Part shown: positions 51,411 through 61,219 of the stretch, piece by piece
Layout of the letters: each line of letters opens with the position of its first letter
Numbering within the stretch: position 1 is the first letter of the stretch
Assembly (NCBI GenBank): GCA_025055075.1
Contig: JANWYV010000004.1
Coordinates: 124,001 to 188,000, forward strand
DNA: 64,000 nt
Direction of reading: 5' to 3'
DNA from: Blastocatellia bacterium
GTDB lineage: Bacteria > Acidobacteriota > Blastocatellia > HR10
Translations under genes and position numbers: made by a program
Notes under the pieces: generated by a model
What the model was told of the DNA's origin: nothing
Database searches by the model: none
Seen by the model: only the letters and a program-made list of their open reading frames with translations

Positions 51411-52229
51411 TCAAAGCAGGTTGAACTCCACATTGATCGTCGCGCGCACGCTCGCCGGACGTCCATCGGGTCCTCGCGCCGGGATGAATTTGATCTGCTT
51501 GGCCGCCTCGATAGCCTTCTCGTCAAGCCCGTACCCGAGTCCTCGGATCACTCGAATATTGCGGACGACTCCATCAGCTCCAAACGTCGCGCTGAGGACG
51601 ACGACACCCTGAATGCGATTACGCCGGGCTTCTTCGGTCCATTCCGGACGCGGCTTATAAGTGATGATCGGCCGGCCATAGCCTCCGCGTCCCGCAATCC
51701 CTTCGCCCACACTCTCTCCGGAAGCATCCCCCAGGCCCCGTCCTTCTCCCGCTCCATTACCACCGCCCGTCCCTCCAGCTCCCGGAGGAGCCTCCACAGG
51801 TCCGAAGCTGAATGGGGAAGTGATTTGTAGCCGCGTATCGAGCGAAGGCAATTGCGCTTGCTCTGGGGGCGGTGGCGCCTTAAAGGGAACTGGAATGGGT
51901 ACCGGCGCAGGCTCGGAACGTAGCGGAAGTTTCTGCGGCACTGGTTCCGGAGGTCGGGAATATTCCCGATTCCCCCCTCCCCCGGCGACTTCCATCTCCG
52001 GAAATTCAAACTGAATGGCCACGAGTTGCTCTGGCGGCTCCGGCTCCGGAAGCGGACGGCTCGGAAAGATGTTCTCCAAGTGCAGCAAGAAGAGGACCAC
52101 ATGAAAGAGGATCGCCACACCCGTGGCCCAGAGCAATCGGCGCCGCTCGCGCGCATCTTCAGCGACGAATTGATCCAAGACCCCAGCGACCGGCTCCGGC
52201 GTCATGATCTGGTTCGATCCCTGCGACAT
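51411..52229 (-). CDS. TonB-like energy transducer
   Basis: The 272-residue protein has a cytosolic N-terminus, a membrane helix (about 35-51, ATGVAILFHVVLFLLHL), and a Pro-rich periplasmic spacer (PRPLPEPEPPEQ, PAPVPIPVPFKAPPPP). A Gly-rich stretch then leads to a TonB C-terminal domain (TEEARRNRIQGVVVLSATFGADGVVRNIRVIRGLG...AAKQIKFIPA). It would couple proton-motive force from ExbB/ExbD to outer-membrane transporters; exbBD are not in the window. AGGAGGAAAGG precedes the ATG, and a strong -10 lies upstream. Confidence 0.92.
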   Translation of the reverse strand: MSQGSNQIMTPEPVAGVLDQFVAEDARERRRLLWATGVAILFHVVLFLLHLENIFPSRPLPEPEPPEQLVAIQFEFPEMEVAGGGGNREYSRPPEPVPQKLPLRSEPAPVPIPVPFKAPPPPEQAQLPSLDTRLQITSPFSFGPVEAPPGAGGTGGGNGAGEGRGLGDASGESVGEGIAGRGGYGRPIITYKPRPEWTEEARRNRIQGVVVLSATFGADGVVRNIRVIRGLGYGLDEKAIEAAKQIKFIPARGPDGRPASVRATINVEFNLL

Positions 52230-52291
52230 CCTTTCCTCCTCATGGGGGCGATCACACTTTCAAACACCGCATCCTCGATCGGCCCCTTTCC

Positions 52292-52321
52292 TTGACAGAG
52301 CCAGATCCGAGCTGCTACTAC
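52292..52321 (+). promoter_or_regulatory. Possible promoter for the TPR membrane protein
   Basis: TTGACA (52292-52297), an 18-base spacer and TACTAC (52316-52321) read toward the gene at 52384. The -10 is weak, and it abuts the opposing tonB promoter. Confidence 0.3.
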
Positions 52322-52350
52322 ATTATAGCACCTGGGGCAGAAAGGACAAA
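52322..52350 (-). promoter_or_regulatory. Extended -10 promoter for the tonB-like gene
   Basis: On the minus strand, TGC precedes a perfect TATAAT (52327-52322), an extended -10 arrangement. TTGTCC (52349-52344) at 16 bases is a partial -35. Transcription would start near 52315, about 85 bases before the ATG at 52229. Confidence 0.6.
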
Positions 52351-52383
52351 ATGAGATTTTGAACAAGATGGAGGGGCGCGGAC

Positions 52384-53154
52384 TTGGCGAAAGCGGCGAT
52401 CAAAGTCAGGAAGAAGAAGGCCAAGATCACGGCCCGAGAGCTCAAACATGATGCGTTCCGAGACCGCTATCAGCGATTGGCCGCGTGGGCCAAGCACCAT
52501 CGGCGCCAGATCCTCCGCACAGCTATGGGCATCGGTGCTTTGTTGGTGTTGGTCCTTGGCACCGTACTCTTCACGGCGTATCGGCGTGAGGGTGCAGAAA
52601 AGGCATGGGCCGAAGCATACGAGATCTTCACAGCCGAAGTGACCTCGACTCCTTCGGACTCGCTCCGTCGAACATATGCGAGCGAGGAGCAGAAATACCG
52701 CGAAGCCCTCGACGCGTTCACCCGCCTTGCTCAAAAGCATCCGAGTTATCGCGCGCTGGCCGAGTACTATGCGGCCTTATGCAAACTGCATCTGCGGCAA
52801 CCTGAGGGCAAAGCTGATTTGGAGCGATTAGCCGAAGGAAAGGGACAAACGGCACGACTCGCTCGACTTGCCCTAGCTGAGCACCTTCTGGCGACGGGCG
52901 ATCCCGCCGGTGCCGAGAAGCACTATCGTCGGCTCCTTGAGGACCCTGGGGAATTGCCCGAGGCGGTTCTGAAACTTGACCTCGCGCGATCGCTGGAGCT
53001 TCAGGGGAAGACCTCTGAGGCTGTAGATCTCTATGTGAAGATCGCCACTGATTACCGCACGGAAGAAGTCGGACGCACGGCTCGCGAACGTCTCGCTACA
53101 CTCGATCCGATTGCCTTAGAACGCGTCCCGCAGGAGGAGACGACCAGCTCTTGA
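52384..53154 (+). CDS. TPR membrane protein, YfgM-like
   Basis: The 256-residue protein has a Lys-rich cytosolic N-terminus, one membrane helix (about 46-66, AMGIGALLVLVLGTVLFTA), and a periplasmic region of TPR-like helical repeats (YREALDAFTRLAQKHPSYRALAEYYAALC, ARLALAEHLLATGDPAGAEKHYRRLL, SLELQGKTSEAVDLYVKIATDY). This layout matches YfgM/TPR_21-type proteins that work with envelope chaperones. The TTG start at 52384 has GGAGGGG ahead. The 53155-53318 gap after it contains nothing I can identify. Confidence 0.82.
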   Translation: MAKAAIKVRKKKAKITARELKHDAFRDRYQRLAAWAKHHRRQILRTAMGIGALLVLVLGTVLFTAYRREGAEKAWAEAYEIFTAEVTSTPSDSLRRTYASEEQKYREALDAFTRLAQKHPSYRALAEYYAALCKLHLRQPEGKADLERLAEGKGQTARLARLALAEHLLATGDPAGAEKHYRRLLEDPGELPEAVLKLDLARSLELQGKTSEAVDLYVKIATDYRTEEVGRTARERLATLDPIALERVPQEETTSS

Positions 53155-53318
53155 ATTCCGCGTCAGAAATTCCCACCGAATATCGCGTGCAAGCGCCACG
53201 CTCTTTCCCGCACGTGGATGAGACGATTGCCCTCCCCTCGCAGCTATTGGTCCAAACGCGTCGGATTCAGTGCGAGGACCATCCGAAGCGGTTGCTTGAG
53301 GATCGGCGCGCGAAGGCA

Positions 53319-54506
53319 CTATTCGAAGCTCATGGACGTCCGAACAGGCGGGTCGACCTTCAACTCCGCCAATGACGATTCGTCCCGAACGGGAGCGCTT
53401 GCGCGACCGGGCCACGGTCGTCCCAAGAGTTCGAAAAAGAGCGCCTCGTATTGATCGGTGATCCGCTCCCAATCGTAGCACGCGCGCACCCGCTCCATCG
53501 CGCGCTGCCGCAATCGCGCCACGCGCTCCGGATGGGCGATCACCTCGCGCAAGAGCTCGCGCAATTCCTCGACTGTGCGATAGTAGAGGCCGACGTCTCC
53601 GGCGACCTCCCGATTCTCCGGCGTATCGAGAACGAGCACGCAATTGCCAAACCCCATGGCTTCGACGAGTGCCGGATGCGTGCCTCCGACTTCCGTCGCG
53701 TGCACGTAGCAGTAGGCGTTCTGCTGAAGGCGGCGGTAATTCTCCCCGTAGACGAAGCCCGCGAAGATGATCCGTGGATCGCGCGTGCGCTTCAGCCGTT
53801 GCACATAGGCACGGGCGTAGGGGGCGTCTCCCACGATCAATAGCCTCATGTCCGTCTCCACCCCCTCGAAAGCTTCAATCACTAAGTGCGCATTGTTCTC
53901 GGGCTCCAGGCGACTCACATAGAGGATGTATCGTTCGGGCTCAACGCCGAAAGCACGAATGCCCTCAGGATCCGCGCATCGCCCCACGTCCGCCCCGTAC
54001 GCGATCATGCGCGTCTCCAGCCCGTAGCGCTCCCGATAATAAGCGCGAATCACATCGGCATCCGTGATGACCGCATGCGGCAACTTCGTCACGAGTCGCT
54101 CCGAGATTCGGTAATACGTCCGTCCCAGCCAATTCCACTTCTTCCGCTTCCATTCAAGCCCATCCACATTGATCGCCACCCGCTTGCCCAAGAGGCGCGC
54201 CAGCCCCGCTGCCAGAGCATTGGCCGCATTGCAGAAGAGGATCACGTCGTAGGGACGCCGCCAAGCGTGCAGCACACAGAGGAACGTGTGCACGACCGTG
54301 TCGAAATACTTATGCCGGATGGTGGGAAGGACGACGAGTCGAACGCCACGATACTCGCGCTCGGGAATCGTGACGTAATGACTGCGCCCGTAAACGGTCA
54401 CCTCATGGCCACGCGCCACGAGCCGCGTCGCCAATTGCTCGGCGAAGGTCTCGAAGCCACCGTAGTTGGCAGGGATGCCGCGAATCCCCATGATGGCGAT
54501 TTTCAC
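53319..54506 (-). CDS. GT4 glycosyltransferase with N-terminal DUF1972, rhamnosyltransferase-like
   Basis: The 395-residue GT-B protein starts MKIAIMGIRGIPANYGGFETFAEQLA, the DUF1972 hallmark. It continues with AINVDGLEWKRKKWNWLGRTYYR and the GT4 C-terminal block ILYVSRLEPENNAHLVIEAFEG, GFVYGENYRRLQQNAYCYVHATEVGGTHPALVEAMGFGN. Such enzymes build capsule or O-antigen chains; sugar specificity is not predictable. The GTG start has GGGAGGGAGCAGG ahead. It is 27 bases downstream of another GT4 gene. Confidence 0.9.
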   Translation of the reverse strand: MKIAIMGIRGIPANYGGFETFAEQLATRLVARGHEVTVYGRSHYVTIPEREYRGVRLVVLPTIRHKYFDTVVHTFLCVLHAWRRPYDVILFCNAANALAAGLARLLGKRVAINVDGLEWKRKKWNWLGRTYYRISERLVTKLPHAVITDADVIRAYYRERYGLETRMIAYGADVGRCADPEGIRAFGVEPERYILYVSRLEPENNAHLVIEAFEGVETDMRLLIVGDAPYARAYVQRLKRTRDPRIIFAGFVYGENYRRLQQNAYCYVHATEVGGTHPALVEAMGFGNCVLVLDTPENREVAGDVGLYYRTVEELRELLREVIAHPERVARLRQRAMERVRACYDWERITDQYEALFFELLGRPWPGRASAPVRDESSLAELKVDPPVRTSMSFE

Positions 54507-54533
54507 CGCCTGCTCCCTCCCTCGGCGCGCCCT

Positions 54534-55703
54534 TTATCGCGAGAGGCTCATGGCCCGCGCCGACGTGGCGCGCTCCGACCTCGGAAGCGAACGCACGACC
54601 TCTTCATACGCGCGCAAGGTCAATTCGGCCGTGCGCTTCCAGGAGAACTGCTGGGCGCGCCGAAGCCCTCGTTGGGATAACTCGCGCCGCAGCTCCGCAT
54701 TCCAGATGACCTGCCGGAGTGCGACCTCGATCGCCCGCTCATCGTAGGGATTCACCAAGATGGCCGCCTCGCCCACGACCTCCGGCAGCGAGGAGCTGTT
54801 GCTCGTGATGACTGGAACCCCACAGGCCATTGCTTCCAACACGGGAAGGCCGAAGCCCTCGAAGATCGAGGGATAAACGAAGACCGTCGCCCCGCTGTAG
54901 AGGGCTGGCAAGTCTTCTTCGGGAACATAGCCCGTGAAGATGATGTCCTTGACGAACGGCGATTGCTGGGCCGCTCGGAAGATGTCCTGATACAGCCATC
55001 CCTTCTTTCCCACGATCACGAGCTGATGGTCGAATTCGTCATCCCGATGACGCAAGTTGACGTAGGCGTGGATCAGCCGGACGAGGTTCTTCCGCGGCTG
55101 CAAGCTGCCGACGCTCAAGATGTACTCGCGCGAGATGCCGTAGCGCTGGCGAACGGCTTGCAGGCGCGCCAAATCTCGAACGGGAGCAAAGAGCGCGCTC
55201 ACCCCCTCGGGCGTCACCACGACGCGCTCCGGCGGAACGCGATACGTCGCCAGAATATCGCGCGCCGAATATTCGGAGACCGTTAGGATTCGCGCCGCAC
55301 GGCGCGCCGTGTAGCCGATGGCGAGCTTGAAGAGCCATCGCTCGCGTGGCGTATACATCTGCGGCAAATGCTCGAACGAGAGATCGTGAATCGTCACAAC
55401 GATGGGCCGCGGACAAAGCGGCGGCGCCACATATTGAACGTGCAGGAGATCCACACCCGCTCGCCACGCCGCTAGCGGTAAGCTGAAGGGGATGCGAACA
55501 TATCGCGTGTGCGGCCGCACCAAGCAGACGCGGAAATTCCGAAATCGCCCCCGCCACGCCTCTGCCACTTCCGGACGCGTGAAGAACAGGACGTACTCGT
55601 TCTCCGCATCAATAGCGGCGAGCGCTTCGATCAGGTTCTTGATGTAGGTCTCGTTCCCCGCCGTTTGGCTCCCAATGGCGTGCGCATCAATGCCGATTCG
55701 CAT
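54534..55703 (-). CDS. GT4 family glycosyltransferase
   Basis: The 389-residue GT-B protein starts MRIGIDAHAIGSQTAGNETYIKNL and has TIHDLSFEHLPQMY, ILTVSEYSARDI, YILSVGSLQPRKNLVRLIHAYV and the donor-binding VFVYPSIFEGFGLPVLEAMACGVPVITSN. It resembles mannosyl- and other hexosyl-transferases of extracellular polysaccharide loci. It pairs with the downstream GT4 gene. A weak ribosome site precedes the ATG. Confidence 0.9.
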   Translation of the reverse strand: MRIGIDAHAIGSQTAGNETYIKNLIEALAAIDAENEYVLFFTRPEVAEAWRGRFRNFRVCLVRPHTRYVRIPFSLPLAAWRAGVDLLHVQYVAPPLCPRPIVVTIHDLSFEHLPQMYTPRERWLFKLAIGYTARRAARILTVSEYSARDILATYRVPPERVVVTPEGVSALFAPVRDLARLQAVRQRYGISREYILSVGSLQPRKNLVRLIHAYVNLRHRDDEFDHQLVIVGKKGWLYQDIFRAAQQSPFVKDIIFTGYVPEEDLPALYSGATVFVYPSIFEGFGLPVLEAMACGVPVITSNSSSLPEVVGEAAILVNPYDERAIEVALRQVIWNAELRRELSQRGLRRAQQFSWKRTAELTLRAYEEVVRSLPRSERATSARAMSLSR

Positions 55704-55733
55704 AGGCGTATCCGAAGGGCCGACCGCCTCGCC

Positions 55734-56351
55734 TTACGAAAGGGTGGAGGATCCGGCGCGCAAGTGCCGATATATCGCCTCCACCTGCGCGCGCGTTTGC
55801 TCCAAAGGCCCCGATGTGTCGATCTCGAAATCGGCGTATCGTCGCTTCTCGCTCGAGGGGAGTTGCGCCCGGATGCGCGCCAAGGCCTCCTCACGGCTGA
55901 TCCCCTCGCGTCGCCTCAAACGAGCGATTTGCTCCTCCTCGTCGCAATAGACGACGATCGTCCGATCGAACCGCCGATGGGCTCCCGCCTCGATGACGAG
56001 CGCGGCGGCCACAATGAGGATTCCCGATGGATCCTTCCGCTCCAATTCCGCTATTCGCCGCTCGATCTCTTCAAGTACGTGAGGATGCACCAAGCGATTC
56101 AATTGCTCCCGCCGAGCCGAATCGCGAAAGACGATGGCTCCTAGCCGACCTCGATGGATCGTCCCATCCTCGGCGAGAATCTCCGGCCCGAAGGCGCGAA
56201 CGACGTCGTGATACGCCGGCCGACAGGGCTGCATCACCTCATGGGCGATCTCATCGGCCTCCATCGTGTGACACCCCAGCTCGCGGAACAAAGCTAAGAC
56301 CGTGCTTTTGCCGACGGCGATACTGCCAGTGAGGGCGACCTTCATCATCAC
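55734..56351 (-). CDS. coaE: Dephospho-CoA kinase
   Basis: CoaE phosphorylates dephospho-CoA in the last step of coenzyme A synthesis. The 205-residue protein has the P-loop VALTGSIAVGKSTVLALF, EADEIAHEVMQPC, LGAIVFRDSARREQLNRLVHPHV and the lid block RLRRREGISREEALARI. Length is standard. The first codons (GTG ATG ATG) overlap the stop of the unknown Rossmann protein gene, so the two are coupled. Confidence 0.95.
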   Translation of the reverse strand: MMMKVALTGSIAVGKSTVLALFRELGCHTMEADEIAHEVMQPCRPAYHDVVRAFGPEILAEDGTIHRGRLGAIVFRDSARREQLNRLVHPHVLEEIERRIAELERKDPSGILIVAAALVIEAGAHRRFDRTIVVYCDEEEQIARLRRREGISREEALARIRAQLPSSEKRRYADFEIDTSGPLEQTRAQVEAIYRHLRAGSSTLS

Positions 56352-58051
56352 GACTTGATGCGATAGGCCCGCTCTTCATTGTTGAAGATCCATCCGACGA
56401 CCTCGCCGATGTTGATCTTCTCCGACGTGTACGAGGCACGAGTGATGGCCGCCGACCCCTGATCCACCATCGCGCCGATGTTCTGCGCCATGATGCGAAA
56501 CCGCTGCTGCCACACCCGCATGTTCTCCGTCCGCAAATCCACCCATCCCTTTCGCGCCCACCGATCCACCTCTGCTCGCGTAATCCGCACGCGCGATTCC
56601 CCCTTGAGCTCCGGAATGCGAATGAGCGGTCCGCGAAAGAGCCGTCGTCCATCAGGCGCCAGAATCGGCACGCCGATGGAGGTGATCACATCCCGAATTT
56701 TGCTGTGACAGATGAGACGATACAGGCTCTCAGCCATCTCCTGAGGGTCGGCTTCGATCACCGCGGTGAGCGTCTTATAGCGCATCTTCAAGAGATGCGC
56801 CTCGTATAAGAGCTTGGTCAGCTCCGGCGGTCCCAATTGTCCGATGGCGATGCTATAAGTGCCGGTCTCTCGCTCCAACTGCTTCAACCGTTCAATCACC
56901 AATCCCCGCAAATATCCCGCGCGATAGCTGGGAGGCATGACGGCTCCATCAATGGCAGCGATCACATCCACGCCCGTGTTGCTCCCTTTGATCTCCAACA
57001 CGGCCGCTTGCGCGATCTCTTCGGGCGTCACTGCCTCCATTTGATGGAGGCTGGTGATCGTCTCGAACTCCCCGCGCGCGAAGAAGCCGTTCTCCCCCGT
57101 ATCTACGCCCACGACTTTCAGCTCCTCCAGTCGCTCGAAGTCCTCTGGCGGCAGCGCCAATTCCAAGACGTCATCCAAAGGCACCACCTTACTCGCATAG
57201 ACGTACACGGGTTCGCCCCCACGCCGTACCGTTTGGAAGGCGATTCGCCGATAGCTCACCAACGCTGCCGGTTTGATCTCTTTGACGATCGGCCCACCGG
57301 CTGTGCGCGCCATCAGAAAAAGCAGCCCCGTATGCGCGAAGGCAATAGCCGATTTCGAGATGAGCAACGCACTCGGCCGGTCTTCGCTATGCGTGTAAGG
57401 AATGTTCAACCCCATCCCTCCAGTCCCCGTCGTCCCGATCTTCAGATAGAGCCGCGTCCCCACCTCCACCATCGCGCGATAGAGCAAGAGCGTATGTCGC
57501 ACCAATTCCGGGATGCCTTGCGAGACGATCAACGCCTCGATCTTTCGCGAGACTTCCCCGCGCATCGCGGCGAGCGCCGCCAGATCCCCCGCTTCGATGG
57601 CGCGCACGAGTCGCCTCAGGACTTCGTGCGCCTCGATCGAGTTCGTGTAGACGTCCTGATAGCTGATGGCCGTGGCCGTGTTGATCGAATCCACGATGAT
57701 CTCGGGCTTGAACCGACGGATGATGGCGACCAGCCACGACTTCTCATAGGCGCGATCGAGATCGCCGAAGAGGTCCTGAAAGAGCGCCTCCCGCCGAGCG
57801 GGATCCTCAATGAGCTGCCGCCGCGTGAGCCCACGATCCTCTTTGCGGAGGAAGATGTCCCCCCATACTCCCTCCAGCTTCAGATGCGGGAACTCCGCGC
57901 GCAACGCAGCGAGCGCTTCCTCGACCTCGCGCTCGAAGAGCCCGCCGATGATGAGCAGGTGGGGTTCGATCTCGCGCGCGACGGCTCGGGCGATCTCAAA
58001 GCCGATGAGCCCGGCTCCCCCCAAGATGAGCACGGATCTCGGCGTGCGCAT
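56348..58051 (-). CDS. Large NAD(P)-Rossmann protein of unknown function
   Basis: The 567-residue protein begins with a dinucleotide-binding pattern, SVLILGGAGLIGFEIARAV, and its first 170 residues resemble an epimerase/short-chain dehydrogenase fold (IIVDSINTATAISY). The remaining 400 residues match no family I recognise. They include KIGTTGTGGMGLNIPYTHSE, KEIKPAALVSYRR, VVGVDTGENGFFARGEFETI and a C-terminal EKINIGEVVGWIFNNEERAY. No membrane segment is seen. It overlaps coaE by 4 bases and may act with it or simply share its transcript. Confidence 0.7.
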   Translation of the reverse strand: MRTPRSVLILGGAGLIGFEIARAVAREIEPHLLIIGGLFEREVEEALAALRAEFPHLKLEGVWGDIFLRKEDRGLTRRQLIEDPARREALFQDLFGDLDRAYEKSWLVAIIRRFKPEIIVDSINTATAISYQDVYTNSIEAHEVLRRLVRAIEAGDLAALAAMRGEVSRKIEALIVSQGIPELVRHTLLLYRAMVEVGTRLYLKIGTTGTGGMGLNIPYTHSEDRPSALLISKSAIAFAHTGLLFLMARTAGGPIVKEIKPAALVSYRRIAFQTVRRGGEPVYVYASKVVPLDDVLELALPPEDFERLEELKVVGVDTGENGFFARGEFETITSLHQMEAVTPEEIAQAAVLEIKGSNTGVDVIAAIDGAVMPPSYRAGYLRGLVIERLKQLERETGTYSIAIGQLGPPELTKLLYEAHLLKMRYKTLTAVIEADPQEMAESLYRLICHSKIRDVITSIGVPILAPDGRRLFRGPLIRIPELKGESRVRITRAEVDRWARKGWVDLRTENMRVWQQRFRIMAQNIGAMVDQGSAAITRASYTSEKINIGEVVGWIFNNEERAYRIKS

Positions 58052-58104
58052 ACCAGGGTAACCTTAGCACACGCGGAGGCCCTAGGCAACCGAGCCCATC
58101 TTCG

Positions 58105-58464
58105 TCAAGACGCAACTTCGCCACGCCCCGCCGCTTCTACTTCCTCCAATCGCTCGAAGGCGCGCCGCAGGTGCGGGATCGTGATCGAGCCGCCGACGAC
58201 CAAGGCGATATTGAATGCCTCCAAGAATTCCTCGCGTGTGACCCCTTCCTCGTGACAGCGAATGATATGATAGGTGATGCAATCGTCGCAGCGGAGCACG
58301 AGCGAGGCGACCAGTCCCAACAGCTCTTTCACCTTCGGCGAGAGCGCTCCGGCCTCATACGCCTGATGATCGAGCGCGAAAAAGCGCTTGATCCCCAGAT
58401 GACCGCTTCCCAAGATCTTCTCGTTCATCCGTTGGCGATACTCTTGCCACTCCTTGAGCGTCAT
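58105..58464 (-). CDS. Carboxymuconolactone decarboxylase family (AhpD-like) protein
   Basis: The 119-residue helical protein has the CMD/AhpD motif with C59, C62 and H66 ([16 protein letters not shown]). This CxxCxxxH arrangement gives AhpD-type thiol peroxidase or disulfide activity, whereas true decarboxylases lack it. The substrate is unknown. AAAGGAGGCAGAGCG precedes the ATG at 58464; longer starts extend into the divergent gene's promoter. It is upstream of the Rossmann protein gene with a 53-base gap. Confidence 0.9.
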   Translation of the reverse strand: MTLKEWQEYRQRMNEKILGSGHLGIKRFFALDHQAYEAGALSPKVKELLGLVASLVLRCDDCITYHIIRCHEEGVTREEFLEAFNIALVVGGSITIPHLRRAFERLEEVEAAGRGEVAS

Positions 58465-58598
58465 CGCTCTGCCTCCTTTCGCGAAATACGCAAGAGCATA
58501 GCGCTCTGGCCCTCGCCATGGGAAGAGCGAGGTCAACATTGACGTCGAAAACAGCAGCCGCGTACTATCTGCATCAGGCACATCGACGGAGGAAGACG

Positions 58599-59960
58599 AT
58601 GAGGACCATTCGCATCGCCAATGGTCAAGGCTTTTGGGGCGACAGCTTGGAAGCCCCCGTCGAACAGGTCACGCTCGGCCCAGTGGACTACCTCTCGCTC
58701 GACTATCTGGCCGAAGTGACAATGTCCATCCTCCAAAAGCAAAAGGCGCGCGATCCACGTCTTGGATACGCTCGGGACTTCGTCCCCCTCATGGAGCGCA
58801 TCCTGCCGATCTGCCTGGAGAGGAACATCAAGGTGATCGCGAATGCCGGAGGCGTGAACCCATGGGCCTGTCGCGATGCTGTCGTCGCCGTCGCCCGGAA
58901 GCTCGGCCTCTCGGGCGTGCGCATTGGAGTCGTCGCCGGCGACGACATCCTCGACCGACTCGACGATCTGATGGCTCGCGGGCATGAGTTGCGAAACCTC
59001 GATACGGGTCGCCCCCTGAGTGATGTCCGCCCGCAGGTGCAAAGTGCTAACGTATATTTCGGGGCCTTCCCGATCGTGGACGCCCTTAGGCAAGGCGCGC
59101 AGGTCGTCATCACCGGACGTACGACGGACGCCGGGCTTACGCTCGCCCCGATGATCTACGAATTCGGCTGGCGCGAGGATGAGTACGATAAGTTGGCCGC
59201 TGGCATTGTGGCTGGCCACATCATCGAATGCGGCGCCCAATGCACGGGCGGGAACTCCCAGATCGCTTGGAGGACTCTCCTCGATCTCGACCGCGTCGGT
59301 TATCCGATCGTCGAGGCTCATGAGGATGGCACGTTCGTCGTCACCAAACATGAGGGGACAGGGGGACGGATCACCATAGAGATCCTCAAGGAGCAACTCG
59401 TGTACGAGATCGGCGATCCCCGTCGGTACATCGTCCCCGAATGTATCGCCGACTTCACGACGATTCGCCTGGAAGAGATCGGGCCCGATCGAGTGAAAGT
59501 GTGGGGGATCAAGGGCGCGCCCCCGACCGAATTCTACAAAGTCTCGATCAGTTATTTTGCCGGATACAAAGCCGTCGGCACGCTCGTCTATAGCTGGCCC
59601 GATGCGTATGAGAAGGCGAAGCGAGCGGACGAAATCCTGAGGAAGCGACTGGAGCGGCTCGGCTTACACTTCGAGGAGATCCTCACCGAATTTCTCGGCG
59701 TCAATGCCTGCCACGGTCCGTTGGCTCCGAATCCCTCGCCCGACCTCGCCGAAGTCCAACTTCGCATCGCCGTGCGCAGCTACAATCAGCAGGCCGTCGA
59801 ACGCTTCACGCGCGAGATCTCCCCATTGATCCTCAACGGCCCACCGACGGCGACGGGGTTCGCCGGCGGTCGTCCCCGCGTGGAGGAGATCATCGCCTAC
59901 TGGCCGGCCTTGCTGCCGAAATCTGAAGTCACGCCCATCGTGGAGGTCGTCGAAGTGTGA
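58599..59960 (+). CDS. Acyclic terpene utilisation AtuA-like protein (DUF1446)
   Basis: The 453-residue protein has DUF1446/AtuA features: [99 protein letters not shown] and [16 protein letters not shown]. AtuA is required for citronellol/geraniol growth in Pseudomonas but its reaction is unclear. No atuBCDEF partners are nearby, so a terpene role is not implied. CGGAGGAAGACG precedes the ATG. Confidence 0.85.
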   Translation: MRTIRIANGQGFWGDSLEAPVEQVTLGPVDYLSLDYLAEVTMSILQKQKARDPRLGYARDFVPLMERILPICLERNIKVIANAGGVNPWACRDAVVAVARKLGLSGVRIGVVAGDDILDRLDDLMARGHELRNLDTGRPLSDVRPQVQSANVYFGAFPIVDALRQGAQVVITGRTTDAGLTLAPMIYEFGWREDEYDKLAAGIVAGHIIECGAQCTGGNSQIAWRTLLDLDRVGYPIVEAHEDGTFVVTKHEGTGGRITIEILKEQLVYEIGDPRRYIVPECIADFTTIRLEEIGPDRVKVWGIKGAPPTEFYKVSISYFAGYKAVGTLVYSWPDAYEKAKRADEILRKRLERLGLHFEEILTEFLGVNACHGPLAPNPSPDLAEVQLRIAVRSYNQQAVERFTREISPLILNGPPTATGFAGGRPRVEEIIAYWPALLPKSEVTPIVEVVEV

Positions 59961-60018
59961 TGCCGATGGGCCGTCATCAACCTGTAAGAGCCCGCATGGT
60001 CCAAGAGGGGACGATCCT

Positions 60019-61065
60019 TCAACGTCGGGCAACAGGGCGGCTCGGATAATACCCGCGACGCGCAAGGATGACCAGCTCTCCCTTCGCCTTCTTCACTTGC
60101 TCGCTCACCGAGACTTTGATCTCGCGGAAGCGCCTATCAGGAGTCGAATTCAGAGGAGCGTAGCCGAGCGTATACCGCGTGCGCAAAAGTTCCATGACTC
60201 CAACGAGGATCGTCCCCACTTCTTCAGGATTCCCCTTCACGGCGACTCCCCCAGTGCGCTCGGCATAGAACTTAGCACTACCGGTAACCCCCGAGGCGCG
60301 CCGAAGAAGTCGTAAGGCGATCAAGAGGGCTCCAGCAGCCGGATTCAGGACAGTGATTGCCGCCGTTGTGCCATAATCGGCCGCCTTCATGGCTGTCCGC
60401 GCATACCCTACGAGGATTCCACAGAGCGCCGTCCCACCCTCATATAGCTCTCGCAAGACGACATCGCGTGGCGGACCGCTGCGGAACCAACTGGTGTCGA
60501 CGTCGTCGGTGATCATCACGATGGCGCGCCGTTCGGTCGGCTCGGTCTTCTTCCGTAAGTAACGCGCTGCCTCATAGATGCCCAAGTTGATGAACGTCGC
60601 GAATCCCACATCGCTCGTCTCGCTCCAGATGTTCTCCAACTTCTCGACGATCACTGCGCGATCCGACGTCAGTTCGACCAGAAGTTTTGCCTTGGTCGCG
60701 AAAATCATCAACGCCACCTTATCTTGCGGCTTCAGCTTGGAGAGCGCGTCGAGCGCCGTGCGTTGGACCTCATCAATGATGGGATGCATGCTGCCGCTGA
60801 CGTCCAAGAGCAAAACGACGGAGAGGGGCAGCTCTTCTCGACTGAAGTGCGCGATCTCTTGCTTCTTCCCGTCCTCCCAGAGGAGGAAATCCTCGCGCTT
60901 GAGATCGCCGACGATCGTGTTCGTCTTCTTGCTGAGGACAATGGCGTCCACCAAAACGAGCGGGGATTCAAGCGTGACCGTCGTCTCTTGTCCCCAACCC
61001 GGCTGCACTATCGCGAGAAGCAGCAGCCAAGATGTGGCGACTTTCGTCCTCCAATTCCATCGCAT
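60019..61065 (-). CDS. Secreted VWFA-domain protein of Acidobacteria type
   Basis: The 348-residue protein has a signal peptide (TSWLLLLAIVQPGWGQ). A short beta domain follows (VDAIVLSKKTNTIVGDLKREDFLLWEDGKKQEI), then a von Willebrand A domain with the MIDAS VVLLLDVSGSMH, a Thr in the next loop and Asp in VMITDDVDTSW. This matches the VWFA-related domain family named for Acidobacteria (TIGR03436-like). Function is unknown, possibly metal-dependent protein binding outside the cell. GAGGAGCGCCCGT precedes the ATG at 61065. Confidence 0.88.
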   Translation of the reverse strand: MRWNWRTKVATSWLLLLAIVQPGWGQETTVTLESPLVLVDAIVLSKKTNTIVGDLKREDFLLWEDGKKQEIAHFSREELPLSVVLLLDVSGSMHPIIDEVQRTALDALSKLKPQDKVALMIFATKAKLLVELTSDRAVIVEKLENIWSETSDVGFATFINLGIYEAARYLRKKTEPTERRAIVMITDDVDTSWFRSGPPRDVVLRELYEGGTALCGILVGYARTAMKAADYGTTAAITVLNPAAGALLIALRLLRRASGVTGSAKFYAERTGGVAVKGNPEEVGTILVGVMELLRTRYTLGYAPLNSTPDRRFREIKVSVSEQVKKAKGELVILARRGYYPSRPVARR

Positions 61066-61219
61066 ACGGGCGCTCCTCAAGGAAGATATTGGGGCCTCGA
61101 CGAAAGCATAATCCCACAAAAAGGAAAACTCCTTCCGACTTCTTCGCGCGCCGAGTGCCATCTGCCGGGTTCACCCCTTCATTCGGCACGCGCTCCGCGC
61201 ACACCTCTCTTCCCCGGAC

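Noticed and set aside
56837-58255. 472-codon open frame on the plus strand
   Set aside because: It is opposite the Rossmann protein gene and the CMD gene; composition is Arg/His/Asp-rich with no recognisable motif.
58599-59960. Terpene (citronellol/geraniol) degradation locus
   Set aside because: Only an AtuA-like gene is present; no atuB-atuH partners or acyl-CoA carboxylase subunits adjoin, so a terpene role is not supported.
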